Positions 11,635 to 23,644 of a stretch of DNA of 64,000 nucleotides are shown one piece after another. A model generated the notes under the pieces. That model was not told the origin of the DNA, did no database searches, and saw only the letters and a list, made by a program, of their open reading frames with translations. The stretch lies in assembly GCF_020379485.1 (NCBI RefSeq), contig NC_063439.1, positions 25,358,098-25,422,097 on the forward strand, given 5' to 3'. The translations under genes and the position numbers were made by a program. This DNA comes from Brassica napus. Lineage: Eukaryota > Streptophyta > Magnoliopsida > Brassicales > Brassicaceae. Each line of letters opens with the position of its first letter. Within the stretch, counting starts at the first letter, position 1.

Positions 11635-13915
11635 TTAACCGGGACTAGTGCACCTGGAAGTGGGGGGACTCTTTGACAAATGTTCTTGATAGAAAGGATC
11701 ATCAGAGCCTTGAACTGAACTTATCCTTGGAGGAGAGAAACTCCATCCTTCCTTATCGCAGCTTTCTTCTTCCTTGAACTTGATGAAGTAGATAGATGAC
11801 CAGTAATCTCTCAACAAGTTCTTCAAATATCATCATCAAAGACAATGAGAACCAAGAGAAAAAGCTTTTTGAAGGCGAAAGAGAGTGAAAAAGAGATGAT
11901 ATCTTACCATCTTGATCAATTGCATCACTTCGTTTAATGCGTTCTTGAAGAGATCAGGGTGAGTTAGATCTTGAGTGGTTAAGATCTCTTGCCTGGTTCT
12001 ATGTGATACGTTCACTTCCATTTCCCCTCCTGCGTTTTAAAGAGCAACACTTAAAACCGGTTCATGAAGAAAGAAGATGGATGTTAGATACTAAACCTGC
12101 GACGATGAACTTCTCCATGATATGTCGAGCCATGTAGATTCTCCTTATCGAATCACCTTCAGGTATTTTACCATGTTCATACACTTCCTCATAGAAATGC
12201 AACGTTTCTCCAGCGTAGCAGCTAACAAGATCACAACTTCATATCAAAACGTCTAAAGCAGGGGATGAACAATGAAAGGTAAAGACATCAAACACAGTAG
12301 TACCTATCCGCAAACTCCATAAGAGATTGGCGAAATCTTTTATTGAGAAGAAGCTTATCAAGCGGCTCATTAGGATCAACAGGTCGAAACTCCTCCTTTC
12401 GAAACAACAAACCGCTATCAGGTATCCCTAGAGCTAAACTCATTCTTTGAAACTCAAAGTTGTCTTTCTTCTTAAGGCTGATTTGCGAGAGAAGAGGTTG
12501 GTTGCTCGAGATGGAGAAGAAGACAACCACAAGAACCCCACCCTGTAAAACAAAACAAATACTTTTTCAACTGATGACAAGCAGAGAGTCTTGGTTAGAG
12601 CTTCATACCGTGACTAGAAGCACAAATCTTGAAGCGACTTGAAGCCAAGAGATTTCTGTGAGAATCTCATTCAACACAAACGCTGTCACCCATATAACAA
12701 CTGAAAGAGCTGAGACGAGAATCCCTTTCCAGAGATCTTTAAGCTCGTCAAAACGAAACTCCACGTGACGGACGGCTCTTGTGAATGCAACTAAAGCAAG
12801 GACGTAAAGAGCATGGAGGCCTGCAACTGGGAAAGTCCATTGAAGACCCAAGTGGCATTCATTGCTGAGAGGCTTTCTTGCATGGATTACTAAAAAACCA
12901 AAACCAAAGCATTATAACCAATAACTTTTGCAAAGTAGAGAACAATAAAGTTGCAAAGAGAGGCGTTTACTTGCAGCTCCAAAGATCCATGGCAACAAAA
13001 CAAGGGGGAGAAAGACGTATGACTTTACAGGTGGTAGACGTTTCCTACATTACAAACAAACATAAAACTAAATAGCAAGAAACACCACAGATCATGTTTT
13101 AAGTATAATATCCTTACTTGACGAATATGAAGTAGAGTTGAAAGGCCTGAGTGATACGGCAGCTCATGAGCAAACCGAATCCAAGTGGTCCTTCCACCCA
13201 CACTGAAACCAAACATTACATTAATCACAATTGTACAAAAGACACGATGATGTGAGATCTGGTTTCAGAACAAGAACCTGCCCAAAGATAGCAATAGCGC
13301 TGCCAATGTTGCGACTTGAACTGAAGCAGATTAACTGACATCTGAAAAAAAAAAAAAAAAAAAACAAGAGTCAGTTTCATACTAGAGAATAATCCATCAT
13401 CATCATCAAGTTGACTAACCACAATGGAGAAGAGGAGGTTGAAGCTGGAGAAGACTTGAATGACAGGGATCCAGAAACTGCTACTGTTAGTACGAGGAGC
13501 CTTGTGTATCAAACATGGTAACACCGATCGAGATAAAAGCCTGATTTAATTAAAAACAAAAAAAATCCATCAGATATACATTCAAGATAAAGATTTCACT
13601 AAAATCGCCATTAAATGATCTTTTCGAACTTCAAAATCAAGTTGAAAAGAGAAGCGAAAGGTAGATCCTTTGGGACATACTATAACAAAGTAAATCCAGA
13701 GAGACATAACATCAAACAGTTGCAAGAGAATTGATAAACAGTTAACAAGTAAAGTCAGTAAACGAACAAAAAAAAGAAAACAGATCTTCAGAACTAAGAG
13801 CTGGAAAACCGAAAGAAGAAGAGAGAGAGGCATACACGAAGAAGCAGATAACAGCTATGACAACGGCGAAGTAATCGCTAGGACAACCTCCTTGTTTAGC
13901 GCATCCACTCCCCAT
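11635..13915 (-). CDS. RGS1: RGS1, seven-transmembrane regulator of G-protein signalling, 458 aa
   Basis: This protein accelerates GTP hydrolysis by the plant Galpha subunit at the plasma membrane and takes part in glucose sensing. Ten exons join in frame: 13915-13836, 13540-13420, 13341-13278, 13202-13118, 13044-12971, 12889-12609, 12542-12304, 12221-12097, 12029-11908 and 11820-11635. The first half (about residues 1-250) has seven hydrophobic segments, such as [15 protein letters not shown], and AFVLNEI in a later one. The RGS box (about 285-410) includes [20 protein letters not shown] and [20 protein letters not shown]. The tail keeps the serine cluster [10 protein letters not shown] that is phosphorylated in Arabidopsis to trigger endocytosis. 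Length is within one residue of AtRGS1. The start at 13915 gives [15 protein letters not shown]; an upstream in-frame ATG at 13963 adds residues that the family lacks. The gene appears intact. Confidence 0.95.
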
Positions 13916-14496
13916 CTTTCTCTGCTTGCATATCTCTTGAGATTTTGTTTTGTTTAGTTTCAAAGCTTTGTTGCTTTAATGTCAAGTTAAAGTGTGAAGC
14001 CAAATCCAATAAAGAAGTTTCATTTAACTTTAAAAAGAATGATTCAGCAAGTCGCTGAAGGACGTCTCTGTCTCTGTATCTCCATTGTTCATCGCGTACT
14101 GACTTTTTTGACCACCAAACACCTTCCTCTTCCTGTTTTCAGTTTTCTTTCATTTAAATTAAAAAAAATAGTTTCTGGCTTTCTGCAAACTAATTAAGCA
14201 TCATTAACACTAATTAAGATAATTAAGAAGGAATATATTTCTTAACAACAGTGGAAAAATACAATATCTTATGAACAAGACTTTCATTGTTTTTTTTTTA
14301 ATAGAGATTTGATGATTGGTTCTCCAACTTTACACGTCATAAATTTATAAATATTTTTCTCATTTTGTCTTCTTGTGATGTGACAGTGACACTAAAATTG
14401 CAGTAAAGCACCCTATACTATAAATATTTCACAAAACGACCCATAAAAGTGTAAGCTTTTTAAATTAAACCCCATTTATAAATCTAATTTAAGCTT
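13916..14496. other. RGS1 leader/promoter and 3' side of the CPBP protease gene
   Basis: No coding signal. AT-rich, with poly-A/T runs near 14160 and 14290. The right end should contain the CPBP gene 3' UTR. Confidence 0.5.
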
Positions 14497-15858
14497 TCAC
14501 TCCATTGACTTGAGCTTGGAACTACTACTATAACGCCACAGCAAGCCTCCGACCAAATTGTTGAGTGCATGAGAAGCCATCGGAACGACAAGACTCGACG
14601 ACAGAACCGCTGCGTAACCGTATACTATACCCACAACCGACGCCCTGAGAAATTCACAAGACCATAGAATTCAATAGCTGAACCGGAAATGTAACAAAGA
14701 GATGCAAGAACATGTGAAGACAATCAAAGAAGGATGATAAAATATGGTTTACCAAGCCGCAAAGGAGTACTTTCTTCCGCTACCAAGATGAAGTAAACCG
14801 AAGATGAGTCCAACTCCAACAATGCTGACCCAACTGGTTCCAAACAAAGGCATCAACGCACCTCTAAACAGCATCTCCTGTCAACAATATCAAATATGAA
14901 CTTTGACTATTAAAAGGAGAAAACTTTTTTCGTGTGTTGTATCTTTGATTGTACCTCGCTAAGTCCAGGTAAAGTAGCAACAACAAGGTAATCTAGAGGT
15001 TCCAGCGAAGTAAGGATCTGCAAGTTATAAATCCAAATGAGTCAGTAAAGCTCTAGAGAACCTTAAGAATGTTACTACGGTTCCCTATGTTTTCACCTGT
15101 TGGTTTGCTGCTTCACTTGAGTCAGCAAAATCTGGCCAAGACTTTAGTAGCAAGAACCTGCTTGATGATATCAACACAACGGTTCCAGCAATTAAACCGA
15201 GATGCCAAGTTTCAAAACCAACTGCAAGAAAAATCAGACAAATCTTTAAAAATTTATTACACCACATAAGCCAAGTTCAAGATGTTACATGGTATTTCTG
15301 AAGAGCAGTCTGGGATTGGTAACCCTTCAGTCGACGCAACATGAGACGCCTGAGAATAGAAACAGAATCACTTAGTTAAATCACAAAAAAAAAAAAACTT
15401 TTCAAAGGATTAACTCACCTTCCTGATGACAAGGCCTAATGTAGCCATTAAACCGGAAGTTACGGTGCAAGCTTGAAGCACTTTGTCTCGAGGAGCAGCA
15501 ACAACAACATTGATGGAGTCCTTTGAAGTAGAAGTGTCATCAACTTGAGCTATTACTTCTTCTCCTTTATCTGTTTCAGTAACACTTCTTCTGGCTATGT
15601 CTTTACCTTGTTGAGACTCTCTTCTTTGTTTCTTACGCGATTTACGACTCGAAGAGGCTCTTACATCAAACTTGACTGCTCCAGCATCATATAGCTTAGG
15701 ATTCGGACCAACTGATTAAACCAAAGATTCAGTGTCTCCGTTGTATAAATTGGATTTGAATCAGATCGAGTAAGGAGTCTAACTCACCTACCTGGACGAA
15801 GGAGATGAAGAGAAGTTGAAGCTCCTCTGCTCCAAGATTGCAGAGCGATGAAACCCAT
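14497..15858 (-). CDS. CPBP/CAAX-type intramembrane protease, likely plastid, 293 aa
   Basis: Seven exons join in frame: 15858-15792, 15711-15419, 15349-15289, 15221-15097, 15017-14955, 14877-14753 and 14644-14497. The C-terminal half is a membrane CPBP (Rce1/CAAX-like) domain with the three family motifs intact. EExxxR is E203, E204 and R208 in LSEEMLFRG, FxxxH is FGLLH ending at H233, and HxxxN is H270-N274 in SHALNN. These residues bind the catalytic metal and water in the family. The N-terminal 90 residues are Ser/Arg/Lys-rich (SSSRKSRKKQRRESQQGK), which fits a plastid transit peptide. It matches At3g26085 by place and length. The substrate is unknown; plant CPBPs are not all prenyl-CAAX proteases. 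Confidence 0.9.
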
Positions 15859-16291
15859 CGGAGATTTTCGTCTGTGTGTCTTCAAGTATGTTGCTTCCGA
15901 TTCATAGAGACTCTGTTTCCAAAGCAAGCAAAGGAAGAGCGCTTTACGACAAACTCTTAAACGAAAGGTCTGCGTCTTCCGGCCTTGTACGGCGTCGTTT
16001 GTATGTTGTCACATCTTAAAGCTCAAGCTCATTTATTACATTTCAATCCATTTTTAACAAGAGACACAACCGATTTCAAAGTTTTGAGCTTCTCATCTGA
16101 TTACAATTACAAAATTAAAATTGAGACAAGAGCTCGTCTCTTTTCCTTTCTTTTCTTTTTAGCTCTTATTAGACTTTATGTTTGTAGAAGAATAAACATT
16201 CATCTATACATATGATGATGAAGAGAAACAGAACAAGCGATGTGGGGTGGGGTATGTATGTTTGTATGATGGGCTTGGAACCATTTTGGCT
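15859..16291. other. CPBP gene promoter and FBN3 3' region
   Basis: About 430 bases with no coding signal. The left end is the leader and promoter of the CPBP gene. The right part should include the fibrillin 3' UTR. Confidence 0.5.
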
Positions 16292-17724
16292 TCAGAGAGG
16301 GATTCGGTAAGTGGGATCAAACATCTTCAATATAAACAAGTTTCCCTTGTCACCCCTTGATAGCCTTGCACAGAAACACAACATTGTTTTTAAGATTCAA
16401 AACGTTTTGTATATTTTTGTTCACAATACTATTATTCACAACTAACCGTAGTTCCTCGTCCACATAGGTAATCTCTAGTTCACCACGTGCGGTATCAGGT
16501 GCATTTACAGGAATCTGCCCAGCAAAAGACCATTCAGACCATCATTAACCCAGTTTGAATCAGTACATTGGGTTCTCTTGTAATATTATAGCAAAGAAGG
16601 AGTTTCAGTTTCAGTGTAACTTACAAAGCCGAGAATTTTAAACACTTTGAGCTGCACAGCGACCTTCCTTGAATTGAGGGGTCTTATGTCTCCAGTTACC
16701 TACAAATACAAAAGATTTTGTTTTGCTAAATAGATAAGACTCATTTTACAAATTCTGCAAAAAGACACCCACCCACTCATACAATATACAAAACAAACGT
16801 TGTTTGCTAAGTTTGTTTTTAATCATTTGTTCTTGCGTACTCAGCCGTTCTCAATCCTAGATTTACAGGATCTATGAAACTTTTTGTACTAAATCTTCGA
16901 TATTGATATGACAATGGATAAATATCAACAGGCTACCATATCAACAGAAAACAAGAAAAGCTTAGTATATTGGTCTAGCACAATGTGGAGAGCTATTAGT
17001 GCAAATGGTCACAAAAGGGTTTGAAAGATTTACCGAGTTGAAGAAAGGCCAAGTCTCCATGTTCTGAACCTTGAGTGTATCCACATTGATAGACTGGTAG
17101 TTTGTTATCGATCTCAAGAACTTTGGTTTCTGTTTTGCATTTTAAAGATAAAGACAATGACACAACAAACCCAATTAAAAAACACAAGACACCAAACAAC
17201 AACAGGACAAGGTCTAACCTTAGCCTGAAGAATAGAAGCAGAGGTTGTGTAAATGAGCTCCCATTTCCCATTGAGCAAATCAGATTTCAAAGGCTCCTTG
17301 GTTGGATTCACTGCTTCCACTTTACGCGCCAACTGTCTCCCACACAAACAAAACTCGTGTATGTTAGTTTAGATCTCAAGTGGCTCCAACTATCTGCAAC
17401 AAGAAAGAGAAATGGAACCTGATCAATCCGAAGCTGGTCATCAGGAGAAGCGATGGCGCCACGTTCGAGAGGCTCAATGGCTTCGAGAAGATCTTGCTTC
17501 AGCTGCTTCTGCTTCTCCGCTCGACCGTTTCTCGTTAGAAACGCCGGAGGAAAGCTGAAAACCGCTTGGACTCTCAACCTCTCTCTACCACTTTTTCGAA
17601 CGCTCTGTAACTTTCCCGGAACGGAGAAGCCACTGTCCAACTTCACAAGACTCCCGGAAAGATTACATCCGGTGGTCGGAGACATCGGAACTACTCCAGT
17701 GTTTAGGCACGAAGTCAAAGCCAT
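16292..17724 (-). CDS. FBN3: Plastid fibrillin, FBN3 type (PAP/fibrillin domain), 243 aa
   Basis: Six exons join in frame: 17724-17419, 17332-17219, 17129-17034, 16699-16625, 16514-16447 and 16364-16292. The first 55 or so residues are Ser/Thr/Gly-rich with few acids, as in a chloroplast transit peptide. The PAP_fibrillin domain follows, with [18 protein letters not shown], the family's opening block, and ends with the typical tail [20 protein letters not shown]. Fibrillins are lipid-associated proteins of plastoglobules and thylakoids and bind small lipophilic molecules. From memory, Arabidopsis has two adjacent FBN3 copies (At3g26070 and At3g26080). Only one is seen here, so it may represent the unduplicated state or a loss. 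No defect is seen. Confidence 0.9.
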
Positions 17725-18786
17725 TAAAACTTTTCACCTTGACAAGCTTCACTTCTACAAGATGAAGAAGATGACGACGATGATGAAATAATTTTCTTTG
17801 ATTAATTTATATAATACGAATATTATAACATCAAAGAGGTAAGTTCCTGACACAGGGAGAGAAAAAGAAAAGATCTTTGTTCTGTCATTTGCCATGGAAC
17901 ACATGAGATAAGATTTTTTTTTTCTCTCTCTCTCCACTGAAACGAGAGGCCCTCGGTGTTTCCGACCCAACACGACGTCGTTTTGAAACACTAGTTAAAA
18001 AGGATAGCTTTGCCTCTTTCTTCATATTGTCTAAAGCCGTTAGGTATTTGCATTTCTGCTTGTTTATATTAAATCAAGTAACAATGAAAACGTTTTCAAC
18101 TGTTAAAATTTTAAAATGATACAAATGAATGAATAGTTGAATACATGGTTTATTAGACTACAGGAAACTATCGAGTACATAGTTACATGAAGGAACTGAA
18201 CTGAGTACTTAAACTGCTTACCTGGCAGAAGGAGGCTGTCTACACACTGACTACAAGCTGCTCTAGACAAGGGTCTCTTGCGGCTTTTTGAAGCTAACAT
18301 TGGTTCGTTACCAGATGAATTTGTTTCCTTTGTAGTGTATATATATATATTTTCTTTTCAGTTTTTTTTTTTGGAGCTGTTCTTTTTATAGGTATTACCA
18401 GAAGGAGATCACAGTTGGTTGGCATGTGAAATGGTTGAGGAGGTGATCTAAAAAAAGGAGGGTTCTAGTTTATAAGTTCTTTGATGTCCTTGGAGATCAC
18501 ATCAACTCTCTCAGATGACTGTTTTCATGAAATCTTCGAGCAAGAGTCATCTCTTTCACTGCGTCTTTCAGACCAATAGAAAACTCGTGTTTTCATATAA
18601 AGACGTTTACATGAACAAAAGTATACAGACAGACAAATCAAGAACTGAAAGAAGACAAACAATAGACCTGAACCAAGCAAGCGAAAGTAAACTGTATATA
18701 CCTTTCAGGCTTTAAAAAACAAATTACAAAACATAAACCAATTTTACCTTTTTTGTATAGCGTAAAAAGTTCAGAACATAAACTCT
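17725..18786. other. FBN3 promoter and PP2A B'delta 3' region
   Basis: No gene supported. A minus-strand ORF at 18300-18103 starts MLASKSRKRPLSRAACSQC and has a possible splice donor after VDSLLLPG, but I recognise nothing in it. It could belong to an alternative 3' UTR of the next gene. From memory, PRXQ, a TPX2-like gene and a BAHD gene lie here in Arabidopsis; none is visible. Confidence 0.45.
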
Positions 18787-20279
18787 TTACTTCGCCATTG
18801 AAGCAACAATCTCCTCTAGCTGTCTCCATGTCTCCCCATTCTTCTTCTTGTTATCCTCCGCATTTTGCTGATCTTCTTGAAACTTGCGCAAACACTCTTC
18901 AAACAGTTCCGGATTTGTATCAGACAAAACCTTAAGTACATTCTCAGTCAAGTTCTTCACAGCCTGATTCCAATGGCTACTACCGTTCTTCTCCAGAGCA
19001 GGAAACACTATCGGTAGAATGATTCTACTGTTATGTCTCACCAAGTTACTCACATGATCATTGTTCCACAAGTATAGTGCCCGTTCCGCTACCTAAACAA
19101 GTACACAAGCAGTGAAACTCATGAACCATTCAAGACTTAACAAAGTAAAGATTCTCTGACCTGAAAGTGAGAGCTGCTCAAGCACTGAGCAATCTGGCGA
19201 CAGAGAGGAATCATACAACGTTCAAACTCCGTTAACTGAGTCGCTTCCAAAATCTCCTCCAACTCATTCAAGAACATGATCTCTTTGGAGCTATTAGTAA
19301 CAGGCCAGTACTTCAACAGCCCTTTGATAACAGTATCAGCGAGCTTAGAGTCTTTCTCAACGAACTGTATGACGCAGTAAGAAAGCTGCTGGTGGTAATT
19401 AGGCAAGCATTTGAGTTTGTGCAGAGGAACCAAGACTCTAGTGAGGAAGAGCTTGTGTTCCTCCTTGAGAGGCAAAGCGAAACCGTTGATGATTGATCCC
19501 AACACTTCGAGAAACTCGGCGATTCCAGAGTGTTTCCCTGTCTCCAATATGAAATCATACAAGATGTTGTTCATGGTCTTCCTGATGAAGGGACGGTGGA
19601 CCATGAACCTCCCGTAGATACGGTGGAGTATAGTTTTGAGATACTCTCTTTCTCTAGGATCTTCGGAGTCGAACAAGTCCAAGAGCTTGAGGACGAATGT
19701 ATGATCAATATATTTCTTGGATATCTTGGCGTCTGTGTTGGGAGATGCAACGACTCTTAGGAGAAACTCGTAAACGATCTGCAAGTGAGGCCAAGAAGGG
19801 TTTAGAGATCCTTCTTCTTGCTCTTCCAAGTCTCCTGCTTCTGGAGTTTTGTTCTTCCATTGTTGTTGGTGAGGATTACTAAAGAGATTGGCTGAAACCA
19901 TCCTTGTAGCTTCTTGGATAACTGGTTCAGGGAACTTGCCGTTCCCTGAAGAGATGACATAGTCCACAACTTCGAGAAGTGTTTGCCGTTTGATCTCTTT
20001 CTCCTTGAGGTTTCTTTGAGGCTCGGCGGCGAAGTCAAACACTACGCAGCATAACCTAAGCTTCTTGAGAAAGAGCTCCTGCTTCTCGGAGATGGAAACA
20101 TCTTTCAACCTTGGCAAGACATCAACGGAAAGAGAAGCAAGATTGTCTCCATTTGATGATGCTCTCTGGCTTGAAACTTCTTGGTTGTTGTTGTTGTCTG
20201 GAGCTTGGGACTCACCATTATCCCAAAACTTAGCAGAAGAAGGTTTCTTAGGAAGCTTCCCAAGTATTTGCTTAAACAT
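18787..20279 (-). CDS. B'DELTA: PP2A regulatory subunit B' (B56), B'delta-like, 474 aa
   Basis: This is a B56-type regulatory subunit that selects substrates for protein phosphatase 2A. Two exons, 20279-19161 and 19092-18787, join at [14 protein letters not shown]. The first 65 residues are variable, low-complexity and Asn/Ser-rich, starting [15 protein letters not shown]. The HEAT-like B56 core starts near [15 protein letters not shown], with conserved blocks such as [31 protein letters not shown] and [11 protein letters not shown]. The C-terminus has [20 protein letters not shown]. Several positions differ from the neighbouring B'eta copy, for example [17 protein letters not shown] against [17 protein letters not shown], so this copy has diverged more. 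The name follows the expected gene order (At3g26030). Confidence 0.9.
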
Positions 20280-21254
20280 CTTCCCAAGTCAAAACTTTCA
20301 GCTGTAGAGAGAGTCAGATCAGATATTCTCAAGTTTCCATTAACTAACTTTAAAGCAAAGTCAGATCTCAGAAACTAGAAGAAGTATACTTTACTACTCC
20401 TAAGTCATCTCTCACCACGCATAAAAAAAACGATTTGATTTAGTCATCCAGAGACCAAGCAAAAGCAGAGCAAAAACAAGATCTGAATCATATAACGAAG
20501 CAGAAGAACCAAGAAGAAGGGTTTAGCTTTTCATGGCTATTGCTTCGTTGGCATGAGGAGAGAGAGAGAAAAGGAAATGGATAAAGATTAGGGCCCAACG
20601 ATTAGACGACTAGAGAGAGAGATAAAAAAAGAAAGGATGGTGACTGAGAGAAGACAGAATGACCAGAGAAAAAAAATTTCACTGTCTGAAACAGGGAACA
20701 GCATGTCGACAACGTTTTTAAGTCATAAACCAATGCAAGTAATAAGAGAGATTTAAAATCCAATGACTGAAACCAAATCTAGATCATGCAATTAGAGTTC
20801 CAAGACTTGTTGGAGTTAGTAAAACAGATCCACAAACCCCCAAAAAAACTGAAACCAAAGACTGCTTTTTAAATAAAAAAAATATACAAGTGAAAGGGAA
20901 AAAGTATTTAATACAAACAACAAGCTGATTCTTGTGGCAAACTCCTAACGCTGCAATTTTGCAGATATCATCAGAAGGAGAAGTTAAAATGAATCAGAGA
21001 CAGTCTCAGGAAAAGAGTAACAGAGATGTGACAAATATAGCAAATGAAGAAGAAAAAAAACATTAACAAGCTTCAAAGAAGAAATCAAAACGGGAACAAT
21101 CTTACATATTGACTTTCAAGAAGAGGCCACTTTTCTTCAATGCTTCTCCTGAATTTGATATCAGAAGTATCTGAAGAACATACCACACTCCAGTGGATAA
21201 CACACGAAAAGCTCTCTCTCTCTTTTTTTTTCCTTCTTTACAGCTCTTCTAACC
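20280..21254. other. B'delta leader/promoter and B'eta 3' region
   Basis: About 975 bases without a gene. Purine-rich (GA) tracts near 20550-20640 are typical of a plant 5' UTR or promoter. The right end holds the B'eta 3' UTR, with a CT-rich stretch at 21211-21232. Confidence 0.5.
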
Positions 21255-23288
21255 TCATGAAGCCTTACGCATCCCAACTTCTTCCAAACGTCTCCAAGTG
21301 GCTTCGCGTTTTGCCTTGGTTTCACCTTCCTTTGATTCATCTTCTTTGAACTTAGCTAGGCATTCCTTGAACAACTCAGGGTCAAGGTCGCTAAATATCT
21401 TCCGGACGTTTAGTGTCAAGCTGTGAACAGCTTGGTTCCAATGCTTCTGCGCGTTTCTCTCCAGCGCAGGGAATATAATTGGTAGAATGACTTTGCGGCT
21501 CTGCATTATCAGATTCTCTATGTGATTGTTGTTCCATAAGAATAAAGCTCTCTCTGCAACCTGCACACACAAAAAAATAAACAGATGAAGAAATATTAAT
21601 TATATATATAACATAACTAAATTTATATATTTATAGTTGAAAAATCTGTTAAAAGTATCCGAAAATATTCGAAAAAAATTAATTACTATAAAGTATCCTA
21701 ACTACCTGAAACTATCCGGATGTTTTTATCTAAATTATCCAAAGTAATCCGAAATATCCAAGGTTTTTATTCGAATCATCCCAATTATTCGATATTTTAC
21801 CCAAAATACCTGATAGCCCGAACTATCCGAAATAACCAAACCTGAACAGAACCAAATGAAAACCAATTTTTTCCGGGTGTTTTCAGGTTCCTAGTTTTAC
21901 TATCCAAACCGAACCCGAGATTACCCGAACTGAAAATGGGTCATGTAGTAAATGGATTCTCTAGCCTCCTGCCGAAATACCCGAACCGATACCCAAAATA
22001 ACCAGGTCTAGGCTCAACCAACAGCAGGAGAGAGGGTGTTTTTCAGAAAATGTCAAAAGCAAATGTGAGAAAACATAGAGAGTTGAATAGGTACCTGAAA
22101 ATGCAGACTGTTCAAGCATCGAGCTATCTGGCGAAACAGTGGAACCATGCACCTTTGGAACTCTGGTGGCTGCGTTGCTTCAAGTACTTCCTCCAACTCA
22201 TTGAGAAACATGACTTCTTTGGAACTGTTCGTCACGGGCCAGTACTTCAGCAACCCTCTAATAACCGTATCAGCGAGTTTGCAATCCTTTTCCACAAACT
22301 GCGTGATACAGTAAGACAGCTGCTGATGATACATCTGCAAGCACTTCGGTTTGTGGAGAGGTATCAGAACCCGGACGAGGAACACTTTGTGCTCGTCTTT
22401 CAAAGGAAGAGCAAACCCGTTGATGATGCTCCCCAAGATCTCGAGAAACTCAGCGATCCCGTTGTGTTTCTCTGTCTCGAATACAAACCGGTAGAAGATG
22501 TTGTTTATGGACTTTCTGATGAAAGGACGGTGCACCATGAACTTACCGTAGATCCGGTGGAGGATGGTTTTGAGGCAGTCCCTCTCTCTAGGATCCTCTG
22601 AGTCGAACAAGTCTAGTAACCGCAGGACGAAGGATTGGTCTACGTATCTTTTAGCCAGCTTGGTGTCAGTGTCAGGGGAAGCAACAAACCTCAAGAAAAG
22701 CTCGTACACTAGCTGCAAATGAGGCCAGGCGAGATCCATGGAAGGCTCTTCCTCCTCTAAGTCTAAGGCGTCTATGACTTTGTTCTCACGTGGCTGAGGG
22801 TTTAGCGTTCTGAATATGTTGGCAGAGACCATGCGTACCACTTCTTGAATACTCACTTCGCTGAACTTGCCGTTAGCGGAGTTCACGTAGTCCACAAGCT
22901 CAAGCAATGTCTGCCTCTTGATATCTTTCTCCTTGATGTTCTTTGTAGGGTCTGTGAAATCAAACACTACACGGCATAAGTTCAGCTTCTTTATGAAGAG
23001 GTTTTGCTTTTCGGTGTTGGGTACGTCTTTGAAACTCGGCAGTGCTTCATAAGGAGTGAAGACTCCTCCATTGGTGTTAGTGTTGGTGTTTCCAGCGGAT
23101 CTCCCACCTGAAGGAGCGTTCTTGGTGTGAGAGTTGGCTGACTTTCCATGGCCATTGTCAGTGCTTTTGGAAGTGGAAGCATGAGAGGATGAAGAGGAAT
23201 GACCACCACCGTGTTCACGTCCACGATGGTGATGATGATCGTTCTTTGAAGACTTTTTGGGAAGCTTACTCAGAATCTGTTTCCACAT
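21255..23288 (-). CDS. B'ETA: PP2A regulatory subunit B' (B56), B'eta-like, 499 aa
   Basis: B56-type PP2A regulatory subunit with two exons, 23288-22095 and 21560-21255. The junction [14 protein letters not shown] lies at the same place as in the neighbouring B'delta-like gene, and the last exon has the same length (306 bases). The N-terminal 90 residues are low-complexity (His/Ser/Gly/Asn-rich, with [20 protein letters not shown]). The B56 core includes [20 protein letters not shown] and [20 protein letters not shown]. The tail ends EEVGMRKAS. The 534-base intron carries a degenerate transposon-like segment. The name follows expected order (At3g26020) and similarity. Confidence 0.92.
21640..22012 (-). 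mobile_element. Degenerate hAT/MITE-like relic inside the B'eta intron
   Basis: This segment is dense in ATCCGAA, CCCGAAC and CCGAACC units. Read on the minus strand it begins TAGACCTGGTTATTTTGGGT, which resembles the termini (TAGGCCTGGGATTTTT) of the complete element at 51633-52190. The other end cannot be matched, so the element is decayed or partial. Confidence 0.45.
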
Positions 23289-23620
23289 AGCTTTTTATAA
23301 CTCAACAACAGAACTCATCCCACATAACAACAACAAGACCTATAAGAACCAAATCCATCAGAACTCAAAAACTAGATCAAGCCTAACAGAATCAAACCAA
23401 CGAACCTGTAAATTTCAAGAGAAATCTCCAAAAGTCACGACCTTTTGTACGAAATCCAAATAAAAATTCAAACTTTCGGCGAATCCGATTCTGTGTACAA
23501 GAGGGAAGCTACACATACATTCCCCACAAACAAACAAACAGAGACAAATGAATTTAGAAAGAAGCGATGAAGGTCAACAGAGGAAATACCCAGATGAGAA
23601 AGAGAAAAAGCGATTACAAC

Positions 23621-23644
23621 GATGATGATGATGATGATGATGAT
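23621..23644. repeat. (GAT)8 microsatellite
   Basis: Eight GAT triplets in a row in the leader or promoter of the B'eta gene. Confidence 0.85.

Noticed and set aside
22050..22601. Plus-strand ORF of 183 codons
   Set aside because: It lies antisense to the conserved PP2A B'eta exon and has no family features; it is a shadow of the real gene.
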